Shown: positions 44,366 through 56,077 of the stretch, in pieces
Position numbering within the stretch: position 1 is the stretch's first letter
Layout of the letters: the number at the start of each line of letters is the position of its first letter
Source: Sipunculus nudus
Taxonomy: Eukaryota; Annelida; Sipuncula; Golfingiida; Sipunculidae
Direction of reading: 5' to 3'
Assembly: GCA_026874595.1 (NCBI GenBank)
Contig: CM049318.1
Span: forward strand, 35,795,956-35,859,955
Length of the DNA stretch: 64,000 bases
The notes under the pieces: model-generated
What the model saw: the letters and a program-made list of their open reading frames with translations, nothing else
What the model was told of the DNA's origin: nothing
Database searches by the model: none
Position numbers and translations under genes: made by a program

Positions 44366-45106
44366 TAGTTGCCAAGAATCAGACCAATGGGATTTGGGTG
44401 TCGCGGGTTTAAAACTTGGATGCACAATGCGATACTATTTGTCTGATTACATTTTTTTGCTCTGTGCTAGCCCTGGTTTTGAAACCCGGGAGTCTTGCTG
44501 TAAAAGCAGCGGTTAAAACGAAGAGGATTTAGACCGAATGTTGTATATATAATCGCTGCTTGAGGGGTGTAGAAAATACGGTGAAGCTCTACTTTGTTGA
44601 TATTGGGCTGCTTTGCATAGGCCGTGGATTGGTTTCTCATCTGGAGAGCGAAGAAGACTGTCAGTGTAATGAACATGCGAGTCTCATCGGGCGGAACCAA
44701 TAACCTTCAAGATTTTCTTAACCTAGCTGTCTACGCCTTAGATATAACTCAAATCTGCAAGAGAGTCAACAAATGTCTCAAGTTTCTTTATTGGCATAAT
44801 AAAGTGCAGTAAAAAAAGATAAATATCTCAACCCACCAAAACATCTGCTAAAATTGAATGATATATGAAGGTTTTTGACTTCAGTTCTACAAACCACGCA
44901 GCTGTCTACATGCATGTTTATTGAAGTTGAGGTCAGTGGCCTGTAGGTTGCTAGGAATCTATAACTGAACTATGCAAAGGATACCGAATATGAAAAAAAA
45001 AATGATACATATAAGTGTTAAGCTCACTGGATTCCAAAAATTTCTGAGGCTTGGTTTAACACCATTAGTCAGTTTATCGTTAGATTAATCAGATATTTAA
45101 TTTAAT
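44366..45106. other. No gene recognised
   Basis: A minus-strand open frame at 44467-44700 is discussed among the rejected items. Nothing else is identifiable. Confidence 0.4.
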
Positions 45107-45345
45107 TATCCGCCCGCCCGGAGGGGATATGTTCGTGTGTTTGTTCACAAACATGAACGAAATATCATGTCATTTACAGGGCATTTCGGGAATGGGCCAA
45201 CGAAGAATCGGTTAGATTTTGGTGTAGTTCCGGCACATGATATGGATTTTGGAACGTCATCAAGGATTATGTACAAGCGTACAGTCACTTATTGACGAAT
45301 GAACACCTTGAATATATTCCGAATAAGTGAATGCAAACACGGTTT
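45107..45345 (-). repeat. Interspersed repeat family F, copy 8
   Basis: On the minus strand CCGTGTTTGCATTCACTTATTC, TAAGTGACTGTACGCTTGTAC, CCGGAACTACACCAAAATC, TTCGTTGGCCCATTCCCG, TGTTTGTGAACAAACACACG, then ATATCCCCTCCGGGCGGGCG at the 3' end: a nearly full-length copy. Confidence 0.8.
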
Positions 45346-45981
45346 TTGGAGCATCGTGCAGACTTTCATTGCTTAGAATGCAGTTCACTGGTTTCGGTTA
45401 TTATTTTTAAACAACTTTTTTTCTTTATCCGGGTTCCTAACCTAATATGTTTCCTGAATTGTATCAAAAGCCTTACATAAACACTGTACTTAAATTCTTT
45501 ATGGACAGCAATAACCAGCGATGCCTCATTCGGAACAAGATATTTTAGGGTGGCAATTTACAGTTAGTACCAATAACATAGCAGCAGCTTTATGCTGCGG
45601 ATAAAACATAAACGAATTTTTGGAAAAGAAAATTGAATCAATGCATATAAACAAAATATTTCATATATACATTTTTATATTTCGGAAAGAGAGCTTTTCT
45701 AGCTCTTGCGTGTTATGAACGCCCGTTTTAATGCAAGACGACCCATTTTATAATTTTCAGTGAATAAGTTCTGCGCTTGAGTACTGATTAAATACCTCAC
45801 TGACGTAAGCTAACGTTCCTATATACAGAAATAATGAATTTCCTATAACTGGGAGCAATTTCCATGAACTACATATTTGATGGTGGCGGCAATTTAAGGA
45901 AATAAATGAGACCAAGCACTTGTTGATCAGAAATCAGTTTAACTGGAAAACACATCAATGAAATTACAGGAATATATCTGG

Positions 45982-46021
<40 letters not shown>

Positions 46022-47040
46022 GTCAGATATTGTATCTTCTCCCACAGATTCTCGGTGCATAAAAATATAAACCGATTATACTTAAACTACACATATTTAA
46101 ATTGCATGAAAGACCAAAGTTAAGAGCCCGATATGTTCGGGTTTCGCACTTTATTAATATTTTTTTTTGTCTAGCGCAAGAATACAGAATTCTCAATATA
46201 AATATATTAAACACAAAATATATCAAGATTGTTTTAAATCTTTTTTAAAGAGCTTTATACATATTCTTCACGATGTATGTGGAATAGGTAATCTGGAGTT
46301 CAATTAACTCTTTCCAGAAGCGTGATAGCACTGCGTCGCACTAACATTGAGTGACCTGTCATCTTCATGCTTGGACGCTTTGAAGACCTTCAAGTTTTCA
46401 CTGTTAGATGAAGCTCAATCCCGCTGCCTGGCGGGGTTGATACGGAGCAAAGATATTTGATATAGCATGGTACGGAGCGCAATGTTTTTATATGGCTATT
46501 GCCTACGAGAATGGATAGTTCTAATTAATTATCCGGCATAATGAGAGGTGATATTAATTTTTCTATCATCAAACAAGAAGTCAGATATGACCACATACCT
46601 CCGACAAATTTCATGAAAGAGTGCGGTGTGGACACAGCAGTCAGGGTTCAATATCCATATCCTTAGTCACCTCCAAATAAAATCCGCCCCATTATTACCA
46701 AGGAACAGCATTATTATATCAACATTTCGAATAACTATGCATTTGAGATCAAAGACTACAGTCTCCATATGTACAGGAAGAGAGTTATTTAATTTTTGTA
46801 TACATAATGCACACTTGTTAACGTATAGTATATAGGTTACATGTAAAATTCCAGTTGAATCAAACTTATTCGGTATTGTATCCCTTTGTGTCCACGGGTG
46901 AGTAGAATGAATACTTAACGTCAATTTTTAATGTCTTGCGTCTCTCGTGTGTAATGGTTCATGTCTTATATTTTATTATTTGCTGCACGCATTTTTAATC
47001 ATGTACAAACCGAATTTTGTTATGATTTGAATAGAAACGA
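45346..47040. other. AT-rich, no gene recognised; 33-bp poly-T
   Basis: A run of 33 T at 45987-46019 is the main feature. Several 60-90-codon frames overlap on both strands without recognisable motifs. Confidence 0.5.
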
Positions 47041-47045
47041 GTTTT

Positions 47046-47330
47046 TTTAGCCGGCTTCCCATCTACCGATATTGTTTTTGCCGGCCATTTTTTTAAGCGG
47101 CTAGAAAAATCTACAAGCTTTGCTGTTTGACCGGCGAGTGCCCGCACAACTGCCTTTTACATGCATCAACAGATTTTTCTGACCGTTTTGGTAAATTTTG
47201 ATTCATCCCTTTGATCTTCGTCAGAAATTGTTGGCCGATTATTTTCGGTTCCGTCATCACATCTACCTAATTTTCCGACCGGCAAAAATATCGGGAGAAA
47301 AAATCTGTTGATGGAAGGCCGGCTTTATAG
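47046..47330. mobile_element. GCCGGCTTCC-type palindromic MITE
   Basis: Left end TAGCCGGCTTCCCATCTACC then CGATATTGTTTTTGCCGGCC; the right end inverted reads AAAGCCGGCCTTCCATCAAC then CCCGATATTTTTGCCGGTC. About 50 bp of inverted termini with gaps; flank duplications are unclear because both sides are T-rich. No coding capacity. Confidence 0.7.
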
Positions 47331-47700
47331 TGTACAATAAGAAAGATAACTTGTATACAAAATAAAAAAAAAATTACAGAGGGTAAGGACCGATTTGACA
47401 TTTATCATATACACGAATAATGGAACGGACTGCCGGCCTTATACGCTTAATCATAACCACAGACAGCAAGACAGTTGTTTAAATCTACGAAATCTATTGT
47501 CCTTTTGTTTTTCGTTCATGCGTCCCCAATATTTAAAACAATGAACACAGGGTCTCTTATCATACGTTCTGTAATAACCTGATATGTTTTTTTTTAGTGT
47601 GAGCTTAGTATAGTATTTATGATAATGGAAAGACTTCTTAAAATATATATCTTTTCTTCTTTATATTTGCGTTTGCTTGATTCAGTATTAGGCAAAAAAA

Positions 47701-47939
47701 AGTTCTCAGGCACCTTTTCTCAGAAATCAGTGCGGTCGGGCGGTTTTTTTTATTACCTTTTTTGTATGTTTCGATAAAAATGTCATATGATCAGGGAAAA
47801 GCATGATAGTAAAATTTATTTTTTTTTTCTTAACAGGTAAAAACACGAAACAAAGGAAAACTTCTTGAAAGATGAAAATCAAAATGAAAATTTTTGATGC
47901 GAGGGGTTAAAATTTACGCGGGCAATGCCTGAGAACCAT
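47701..47939 (-). mobile_element. MITE family D, long copy
   Basis: Left AGTTCTCAGGCACC and right GTGCCTGAGAACC-like (TGCCTGAGAACCATA) inverted ends, ~239 bp. The interior, read on the minus strand, contains CATGCTTTTCCCTGATCATATG and ACATACAAAAAAGG, both also present in the copy at 49091. Confidence 0.8.
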
Positions 47940-47974
47940 ACTTTTATTATATTTGCTATTCTATACACGTAATT

Positions 47975-48366
47975 TTTAAAATTTTTTTTTGGTTGAGGTA
48001 ACCGCCTCCATTTTTTAATGCTAGCTTAACTAATTATATGTACATCTGCATATTTCCATTCTGGTTTCGGACTACGTGACAGTGCAGTATCACACGCTTC
48101 CTTTCATTTGATATCCTGGCGTTAACCAGGCCCGGTGACTACTGCACCTGCGGGTCCTGGGTTGGTAATCATACCTCCGAGGACCCCCGAAAGGCGCACT
48201 CGTTTGTGAGTGAAACACTGTCGTTGGGCACGACTTTCCCATTAAGCCTGCAGAGCGCTCACCCTGGGTGGGGGCCGACCGTGAAAAACCTCATCGCCTC
48301 GGCTGTGGTTAGAACTCACGATCTCCTGGCTTTGCGTCCTGCGCTCTACCCCTGAGCCACAGAAGC
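47975..48366 (-). mobile_element. tRNA-derived SINE family S1, copy 2, full length with 9-bp target duplication
   Basis: CACGTAATT flanks the element at 47966-47974 and 48367-48375, a perfect target duplication. Read on the minus strand it starts GGCTTCTGTGGCTCAGGGGT, has the GTAGAGCGCAGGACGC anticodon-arm-like region, GTGAGTTCTAACCAC as a decayed B box, GCCCCCACCCAGGGTGAGCG, GTTTCACTCACAAACGAGTG, GCGCCTTTCGGGGGTCCTC, and ends GGCGGTTACCTCAACC with an A-rich tail. About 392 bp. The tail and the target duplication are hallmarks of LINE-mediated insertion. Confidence 0.9.
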
Positions 48367-49090
48367 CACGTAATTGTTATTCCCGGGAACTCAGACACAC
48401 TCTAAAAAATAGTATTGCCTTGACATTTTATATTTTCTTTATTTGCCCCATACGATCCCTATATCCATAGTTATACTCATTCATAGCGTAATTTTTCATC
48501 TAAGAGTACATATTTTATAGATAACATGTCTACCATAAAAGGCCAAGCTTACAGGTTCACTGGCTGTATTTAATGTAGGAATAATATATTGTCCATTTCA
48601 CCCTTTTGGTTATTTGTAGCTAAACTATGACGTAAAACGTTCTCATTTCAGTTTTCCTCCCTTTTATTTATACTTACCTTTTACATATATGAAGAAAAAA
48701 TCCATAAAACCTCAAAACATATGTTTGTTGGTGAAATGTCAATTTTTATTGGTGCAGTGATAAGACAGAAATGACAGGCTTTGTGTAATTTTTTTCTGCA
48801 ATGCTTTCAATTAAAAAATATTTTACTTTCTTCAGCCATAATCTTTATCTTTAGGACGTGGAACTCGGGATAATGCTAAAGTATTGTCCACAAAATGCTA
48901 AAATAAGCTTATAAGTGCTGCCATTTGCCACATCGCCCTAAAATTCAACGCTAGCAGCTCCAATAATACAGGCGTTTAAGCTTGACGTTTAATTGTAAGT
49001 GGTCATGTGTGACACAATAAAATGTTTCTAAGCAGCGAAGCAGAAGAAATCCGCGTCGAAAAAAATTGACCGGTTAGGCCATAAAAATGA

Positions 49091-49340
49091 CTGGTTCTCA
49101 GGCACCGTCCGCGTCCATTTTAATTCTCCCCTCATCAAAAAATTTATTCTGAGTTTTATCTTTCGAGAAGATAATATCATACATCTTTGATAGAATGTAC
49201 TTTTTTATGTAGTACTTTTACCTGTTTAGCAATAAAATCTGTTATTATCATGCTTTTCCCTGATCATATGATATTTTCATCAAAAACATACAAAAAAGGT
49301 GGAAAAAAATCGCCCGCCCGCACTGTTTTTTTTTTAAAGT
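49091..49340 (+). mobile_element. MITE family D, long copy, opposite orientation
   Basis: Starts TGGTTCTCAGGCACCGTCCG; shares interior blocks with 47701-47939 (inverted), including CATGCTTTTCCCTGATCATATG and CGCCCGCCCGCACTG. The right terminus is missing or decayed. The two D copies flank the S1 SINE. Confidence 0.75.
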
Positions 49341-51057
49341 GCATTAGAACCATATCCTTGTTTGGCCTAAAAAAACTTTTTAACGCAAATAGGTAGGTCG
49401 CGACCTTAAAAATTAGATTGAGCCCGAAACGTGGTTCGGGCTTTGTACTTGAAAACTGAAGGTACACCGAGTTCAAATCCAACCAGAGGAATAACTTTTC
49501 AAAGCTTCCACAATAGCGGACATTTCCTTCTGAAATAGAATGGACCTGTTGCTTTAACAATTAGAGTGACTACATAGTTAACCTCATCATTCTCATATAC
49601 AAATCCTCATAATAAGAATAAGACATCATTCTTCACCATATAGTCATCACCGGTTAACAGAAAGTGCCAACCTACCGGCCACGGTATTAATACAACATTT
49701 TTTAAAAATAATAAAGAAAGATGGATTAATATGAGAATATCCAGACACCAAAATGTCTCGCAGTTAAGTCTCTTAAGGTAGATTGTCTGTTTTTTTAAAG
49801 AGTTTTATACGCTTTTTGACCAGGGGGTCTGAAAGAAACGGATATACTTTCTCTTTATGTCGGCTTCGTTCAATATTTAAGACAAAATAATGCATAATAA
49901 AATAAAACACGTATCTATTTTTTACTCGTCTTATTTATGTCTTTGTTGACCTGATTTTGTTATATATAAAAATATTATACATATTTTTTATGATATTTTT
50001 ACTTTACAACCATTGTGTATTTTGTTTATTTCTTCTGATAATATAATTTAAAAAAGAGGATATGAGTTTGCTGGAGCACTCTGTATCTACCCAAGATGTA
50101 TGTGTCCTGTTACATCCTTGTACCCAAAGCAATTTGCTTGGTTCACTTCATTTATTTTAATATCTTTTGTTTGTTTTTTGTCTTGTAAGAAAATTTAGGT
50201 CTAGTGTAAATGTTTCATGGAAAATTCAGGGGAAAATATATTGTCCATTTTACCCTTCCCGATACAAGTAGCCCTACCATTAGGTAATAAGATGCCATGT
50301 AATTTCGGCTCGTGCATGATTATGTACTTCAATTTCAGCAAATCGTGAGTTACCCCAAGGACACATTAGGAAGATTGCTGATGAAATTTACTGTCAATAA
50401 AATCAAGCAATGAAACCTCGAGTAACACATTAATAAAAGACGTTGGTTAGAAGGGAAAATTAACTCAGAGTGTAAGAACGGGTATATTTCGTTTCAATCG
50501 TACAATTTTTAGAAAATTGGCTTCATGGTCTCAGGAGTACGGGTCCACAATATGACAAATCTATGCTGTTATTAAAGGGACCGAAAAGGTTGTTTGTATG
50601 ATTGTCCATGAATAGCGGACAGAACATTAATCATTTCTGCCCCAGTGTGAACAGACACATCTGCAGCTTATAGGTTATTACAGCATCAATCACATCTCAC
50701 TTTATTACTTCCACACATAGCCAGCAATTGCTTGTCACTACAGCTCAGTTACTCTCACAACCGACTGGGTCTGATCGGGGGGGGGGGGGGGGGGGGGTTG
50801 TTCCTTATTTGAAGGCATACGTGGATGTTTGATACATGGGAGGGTGTCAGGTTCAATGCCATCCAATAAAGAGTTTGATTGAACAAAGATTTATTTTTAC
50901 CAGTCATCATATTTTGTTTAATGTCGGAAAAGTTCATGCGTAGCGCAGAAACGTTGTTTACTTTTCAGTTTGCTTCTGTGAAATACAGCTGCTCAAATCT
51001 TACTTTTCACGTCAATATTGATTGAATTAGAATTCTACCATTATCTTTGAAGTCTCC

Positions 51058-51060
<3 letters not shown>
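49341..51060. other. No gene recognised; 21-bp poly-G
   Basis: A run of 21 G at 50777-50797. AT-rich otherwise. Confidence 0.5.

Positions 51061-51112
<52 letters not shown>
51061..51112. repeat. (TA)n microsatellite, left of a DNA transposon
   Basis: TA with one TTTA break, abutting CAGTCGAACC. Confidence 0.95.
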
Positions 51113-51113
<1 letters not shown>

Positions 51114-51743
51114 CAGTCGAACCTCTATATTGTGGGCACCCTTGGGACAGGGCATATGTTTGTGTGTATGTGTCTGTTAAAACATACTAGTTTATCGATG
51201 GACATAACCTACAAGCGATGATCCTGTTATTAAAACATGCGTAATATTTAATTAGTTACCCAAAGCATCCTTAGATATACCGTACTGTTCTAAAGATTTT
51301 CTCTGAGATAAGCCACTCTAGAATCATTAAACAGGTACACTATTAAGTCTGTGCCAAACCTGTACATACCACTTTGGTTTGACATTTTATAAGTGGAAAA
51401 TAACAGTGAATATGACACAGAATGCATGCGAATGACCAGTGTTTTGTGTTGATCATAAAGTGCAACTGCTCAGTAAGCACTGCACCGAGCTGGGGGAGGC
51501 CTTACTCTATTACCTCACCTCTCAGTACAAAGTAATTGGGTGAATAAGCAGAGCGTCCACTCATGGTACTAAATATACTAAATATACTAATTCTAGTGAC
51601 AGTAAGATTAAAGTATGCCTATCAGTCCAATATGAATGGCTACTGAGTGGTGCATTCACTGCTGGCTAGAAAAAAAGGGGACTGCAAAAAGTGCCCACTT
51701 TACAGAGGTGCCCAGTTAATGGAGGTGCCCACTAAGAGAGGAT

Positions 51744-51746
<3 letters not shown>
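51113..51746. mobile_element. ~634-bp non-autonomous DNA transposon between two (TA)n tracts
   Basis: Left end CAGTCGAACCTCTATATTG then GTGGGCACCCTTGGGAC; right end inverted reads GGATCCTCTCTTAGTGGGCACC then further GTGGGCACC-type modules. These imperfect termini (AACCTCTATA...GTGGGCACC) are a known animal DNA-transposon style. TA on both sides fits a TA target. No transposase frame. Confidence 0.65.

Positions 51747-51792
<46 letters not shown>
51747..51792. repeat. (TA)n microsatellite, right of the same transposon
   Basis: Pure TA. Confidence 0.95.
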
Positions 51793-51798
<6 letters not shown>

Positions 51799-51833
51799 AA
51801 ACACTTATTTTCTATCAATTTTATCTGATGAAA

Positions 51834-51918
51834 ATATCGCGATACGTATCGCAATACGCTACAAAATCTTGCAATTATATTTCGATACATAATTTGTAAG
51901 TGATACCCAGGCCTAGTA
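51834..51918 (-). mobile_element. Terminal fragment of a GATACGTATCGCAATAC-type MITE
   Basis: Minus-strand start ACTAGGCCTGGGTATCAC; contains the perfect palindrome GCGATACGTATCGC at 51839-51852. The same terminus, less conserved, opens at 53281. Confidence 0.55.
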
Positions 51919-53280
51919 AAAACCTATATGACCTTAACGTTATTGATATTGCATGGCAGAGTGCAAGGTCCGAAATACTGGGGAAAATCATACATATTTG
52001 TCAAGTGTAGGCAAATTGACCGAAAATATTCTGTTTCCTCTCGTAACAAAACTCTTCATATTAGGAAGTTTGGGACGGCCGTGAACTGTTAAACTATTTA
52101 ATATTTTTTTTTACATTTCAAGGAAACATTATTTTAATAAGCTTACAAAATATTTTTCTTAATCCGTGAACTCTTTACAATAACAACACCCATGTCTATG
52201 TAATGTGTCTTGAAATCATTCTTGTCCAGATTTTTAAACGGGAGATATTACCCTTGTCGAATCATTTATAACTATGCCGCTGGTGTATATAGAAGTCCCG
52301 ATGCACTGTGTGTGGCACATTTGCGTTTGGGATTTTGTCCAATGGACATTCCTCACAGAAACCATTATCATCTCATTTCTTAACTGTGTTCAATATCGTC
52401 GGAGGCCCAAATTGCTCGATATCATATACTTTAAAGCCACCTTTGTCGTGAAAAACACTGAGGCTCGTGTCATTACAGGAAAAAAATAATACCGTGTAAA
52501 CTGTATTTATGAACGACTTAGTATTTTACTTTTTTCCGACATGTCTCATTTTTCCTTTCGTCGAATACCCGTGAATAAACGACTCAAGAGGCATTCAATT
52601 TAAGATAATAGGGCCAACTTTTATGTCTCCCTTACGCCGTACATACGTCAGAGTGGTAAACTTGCCACGAACTGTTTATATGCCCGGGTCACAGGAATCT
52701 AGCCTTGTAATTTGTGTTCCTGTCACGTGCGCCAACTTTTCGGTAACAAATGTTTTTGTTTATCAGATTCAGTGAAGGACAGTCATGTCAGGCCTAAGTT
52801 ATTACTGGCTCGCTCAGACAGACAAATGTGTTTTATCAGCCGGCTTCCATCGCCATCCTTGTTCCATGGACGAATTGTGATTGCCTACATTTAGATAAAA
52901 TAAACGCCGTGGCTTCCTTTGACATGGTGTTAAAAAGTCTGATGGTGGCTTTAATGCTAGGTTAAGGGTATCCCTAGTCGTGGCGGAGAAAAATGAGCAA
53001 ATCTATTCATGTAAAACCTTGCACCACTGCAATACGCTTGATATATCTGACAGGGCTTTTTAGTCGTCACTCCATATATGCACTTCGGTTTGATTATAAG
53101 CTCCAACCTATATGGTTCTGTAAAAGGGGAATATTAATAATAATCTCGGGTATCTCATTTTTATTTAGCGGCAATTTAGTCATGGTTAGTTTATACGCAT
53201 ATATACATTTTTAGTTTAAATTCGTGTTATCCCATAATAATGCGGAAACAGTACACATAGACATGTTAATTGCTATAAAT
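51919..53280. other. No gene recognised
   Basis: Frames at 52274-52489 and 52712-52894 are unrecognised. TGGACATTCCTCACAGAAACCAT at 52344 loosely resembles TGGACATTTCCCAGTGAAACCAT at 56515, so a diverged shared sequence may exist between these loci. Confidence 0.4.
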
Positions 53281-53375
53281 ACTAGGGCTTGGTACCGCCT
53301 GCAAATTTCCTAGCGCAGTATACTGCGATATGTGGTACCCTATTGCGATACGTATTGAGATATTTTCATTTATTT
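53281..53375 (+). mobile_element. Second terminal fragment of the GATACGTATCGCAATAC-type MITE
   Basis: Starts ACTAGGGCTTGGTACCGCC and continues ATTGCGATACGTATTGAGATA. A matching ACTGTATCGCGATGC at ~54128 suggests the older element was interrupted by the hAT insertion at 54147. Confidence 0.45.
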
Positions 53376-53396
53376 AACTTTAATGGTAATGTGTGT

Positions 53397-53397
<1 letters not shown>

Positions 53398-53434
<37 letters not shown>

Positions 53435-53443
53435 TATATATAA
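53398..53443. repeat. (TA)n microsatellite
   Basis: TA with one TTCATA break. Confidence 0.95.
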
Positions 53444-54146
53444 ATTTGACATTATGTGTATTAATCATTGTGTATCAAATTAAATATGAGACAAATGTTT
53501 TTGCATATCAATTTATTTCAAATACGAAATATTGCAAATATTACTTAATAATGTACTTAACGTACTTACTTGTTGTTTACAGTACTTTCAAATCAAAGTC
53601 TCTTTAGACTTTACATTTAGAAATAGTTTGGAAAATGGAGGATTCTGGACTATGGTTCAGCATTAAGACACAGAGATACATAGGTGGTGTGTACAATCAC
53701 AGCCGTGTACCACATCGCAAGGCTGAATGCCTTTCTTAAACATTAGTACATATACTGTTAACTTTACACTTAATTTAAATGCAGTTAATACAAGGTTTGA
53801 TGAGAGAACATAAATGAATTATTTATTATTATGACCGTGTTCAGCAATTTTTTGTTGTTGTAAGGAAATATACCAATAAGTCATCAAGCAGGCATGCAAA
53901 TTTTCTGGGACGGACCTTTGGTCTATGGTATATAAGGCATACTTATATATTTTCTATTCAACGGCTTAAGACACGTTGAAAGTTGTTTTTTTGTAGCTTG
54001 TAATTAATCCCAACAAATTTAGACGTCTAAATTTGCGACAGATATATTTATATATATATTCTTATGATAAAAATATTAGTTTTAGGAAAGTTTAACAAAT
54101 AATCGAAAAAATATCAATAAAGGAAAACTGTATCGCGATGCAAAAT

Positions 54147-55050
54147 TAGTGGTGGGCCGATCATCGAGTTTTATCGAAAGTCAGTCAGTTTGCTGCCACT
54201 TTCAAGCGCTCGATTACCAAAGGCAACTATCGATTACATCATAATAATGATTGTTTTCTTTCTAAAATGCCTTTTAGTTATAGGCAAAAATGATTGTTCC
54301 ATTTTTTACCACATTCCGCGCTTCATATCATGAGTCTGTGTTCTCAAATAACTTCCGTATGTAACTGAGTATGACACAGTAGATAAGGGAACGGAGGACT
54401 TATTAAACTTATTATCTGTGAACTCGCAGGGAGCTGCAGAATTGGCGGAGAGTTTTCTAACGAGATGTACATTGCAAAATATGGGCGGGAAGGCGTTAAA
54501 TTACTCCATAAATTCTCCAGGTCTATGCCAATTTTGCGAGATTCTCTTAGATATGATCTATTCAACCGATGCCAGGTGCCGCTGTTTAGGCCGTCCTTAA
54601 AAAAATTCTTTCTTGGGGCTAAACCGGCCGGTCGAGTATTTGGATTTCAGCTGGAATCTTTTTGGACTAGTCTGCATTTTTTTTTGTATGATCTGCCCCA
54701 AGCGCACCTGGGCCCGTAAAATCTGCCTTCATGTGCTAGAAAAACAGCCCCTCTATTGGCCTTACATTCTTAGATGCTCTTAATTTCCGTAATGAAAGAT
54801 ATTACCTGACGTTGCCGATCCTTTAATGTGATCCTTAAAATTAGTCTAATTGTGTCTATATAAATGGAAGATCGTTACACTCGTGCGCGAGAGGAGAATA
54901 CCTGCCGGGAAAAAAAGGTACCGTTTCACAGACAATTACATATTTCTTTGATAATTGCATATATTTGTCTGAACCGATTAATAATTGATCATCAGTCGGT
55001 TTGCTCAAACCGATGATCGATTATGAAAAAGGAACAGACTCCCACCACTA
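54147..55050. mobile_element. 904-bp non-autonomous hAT element with perfect 8-bp target duplication
   Basis: TGCAAAAT occurs at 54139-54146 and 55051-55058. The element starts TAGTGGTGGG and ends CCCACCACTA, perfect 10-bp inverted ends, with sub-terminal CGATCATCG/CGATGATCG on either side. An 8-bp duplication and short TIR with repeated sub-terminal motifs are typical of hAT transposons. The interior has 60-84-codon frames on both strands (54344-54719) with no transposase or BED zinc-finger signature, so it depends on a partner. A hairpin (GATCATCAGTCGGTTTGCTCAAACCGATGATC) lies near the right end. Confidence 0.92.
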
Positions 55051-55366
55051 TGCAAAATAAGTTCTCATTGCATGTGTCGATCATGGCGGCTGTGCACAGT
55101 ATAGCCCCTGTCTGTTTAGTCTAAAACACTCAGTAACTGAGGTAAAAAAAATCTTGTTGCAATATGTTGCATTTCTTCTGCATAAGATACTTGTTCAACG
55201 CTGCAAAGGTTTTAATACCACGATTTCCATTAATCTGATAATACAGAAATGTGTTAATCGTGTACAAACATGACGTAGGGCCTACCTCTATATGTGCTGA
55301 GGCAACGAAACGGTCATGACACGTTTCCTCACGGACGGCGGCTACCTCCTTCTCAGCCACCTGATC

Positions 55367-56077
55367 TTTTTAGGGGTCCAAACCAATCTTTTCGACCTGA
55401 ACCCTCCCCTTTTCTAGACCTGAAGCCCGCATTTTCAGTTTATCTCGTTAAGCCCTTTTCACACATTCACGGATAGCATCACGGATCATCCCGGATCATC
55501 GTTCCGGGATCATCCAAATTAACTCCGTCATCACCGTGTAAACTCCGGGCATTACCGTGTTAACACCGTGTTGCATCCATAGTGATCCTTGGCATACCAA
55601 CATGTTCGGAGAAAAAATTAAACATGCACAATTTTTCGTCCCGGAGTACACGGATGAAAAATCATCCGTATCACTCCTTGTAGGCACCGTGCACCTCCGT
55701 GTAGCTACCGTATACATCCGGGAGTCACCGTGTAGCCACCGGGAGCTCCGTATTGAGACCGGCACTTTCCGGGTGCAAGTTAAAGTTTTTTTTCTCCGAT
55801 CATGCTGGTGCACCAAGGATCACTACGGATGCAACACGGTGTTAACACGATGATGCCCGGTGTTTACATGGCGATTCCGTAGATATCACGGATGATTCCG
55901 GAACGATGCTCCGGGATTATCCGTGTTGCTGTCCGTGAATATGTGAAAGCCTGAATTACGAAATCGCGCTGCTGTACCCGGAACACCACGGATTAAGGTC
56001 CGGGGTGATCCCTGTTGCTATCCGTGAATGTGTGAAAGGGGCTTTAGCGTTAGTGGTTTGGACCCCCTTTTCTAAAA
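55367..56077. repeat. Outer inverted repeat enclosing the foldback element
   Basis: TTTTAGGGGTCCAAACC (55367-55383) faces GGTTTGGACCCCC...CTAAAA (56055-56077). It lies outside the TTA target duplications of the 593-bp element, so it may be the ends of an older element into which the foldback inserted. Confidence 0.5.
55451..56043. mobile_element. 593-bp foldback MITE with TTA target duplication (PIF/Harbinger-like)
   Basis: TTA flanks at 55448-55450 and 56044-56046. Ends AGCCCTTTTCACACATTCACGG... and the inverse AGCCCCTTTCACACATTCACGG... match over 28 bp with one difference. A second pair of arms is much longer: about 180 bp from 55455 pairs with the inverse of 55780-55952, including GTGTTAACACCGTGTTGCATCC. 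The right side carries an extra ~91-bp terminus (55953-56043), so it has two right ends in series. A 3-bp TWA target is usual for PIF/Harbinger (established knowledge). It is strongly GC/CpG-rich compared with its flanks. Confidence 0.85.

Noticed and set aside
44467-44700. Minus-strand frame with PPDETRMFITLTVFFAL, faintly like a Cys-loop receptor M2 segment
   Set aside because: It has no ATG at the start, the key M2 residues do not line up convincingly, and the rest resembles nothing in that family.
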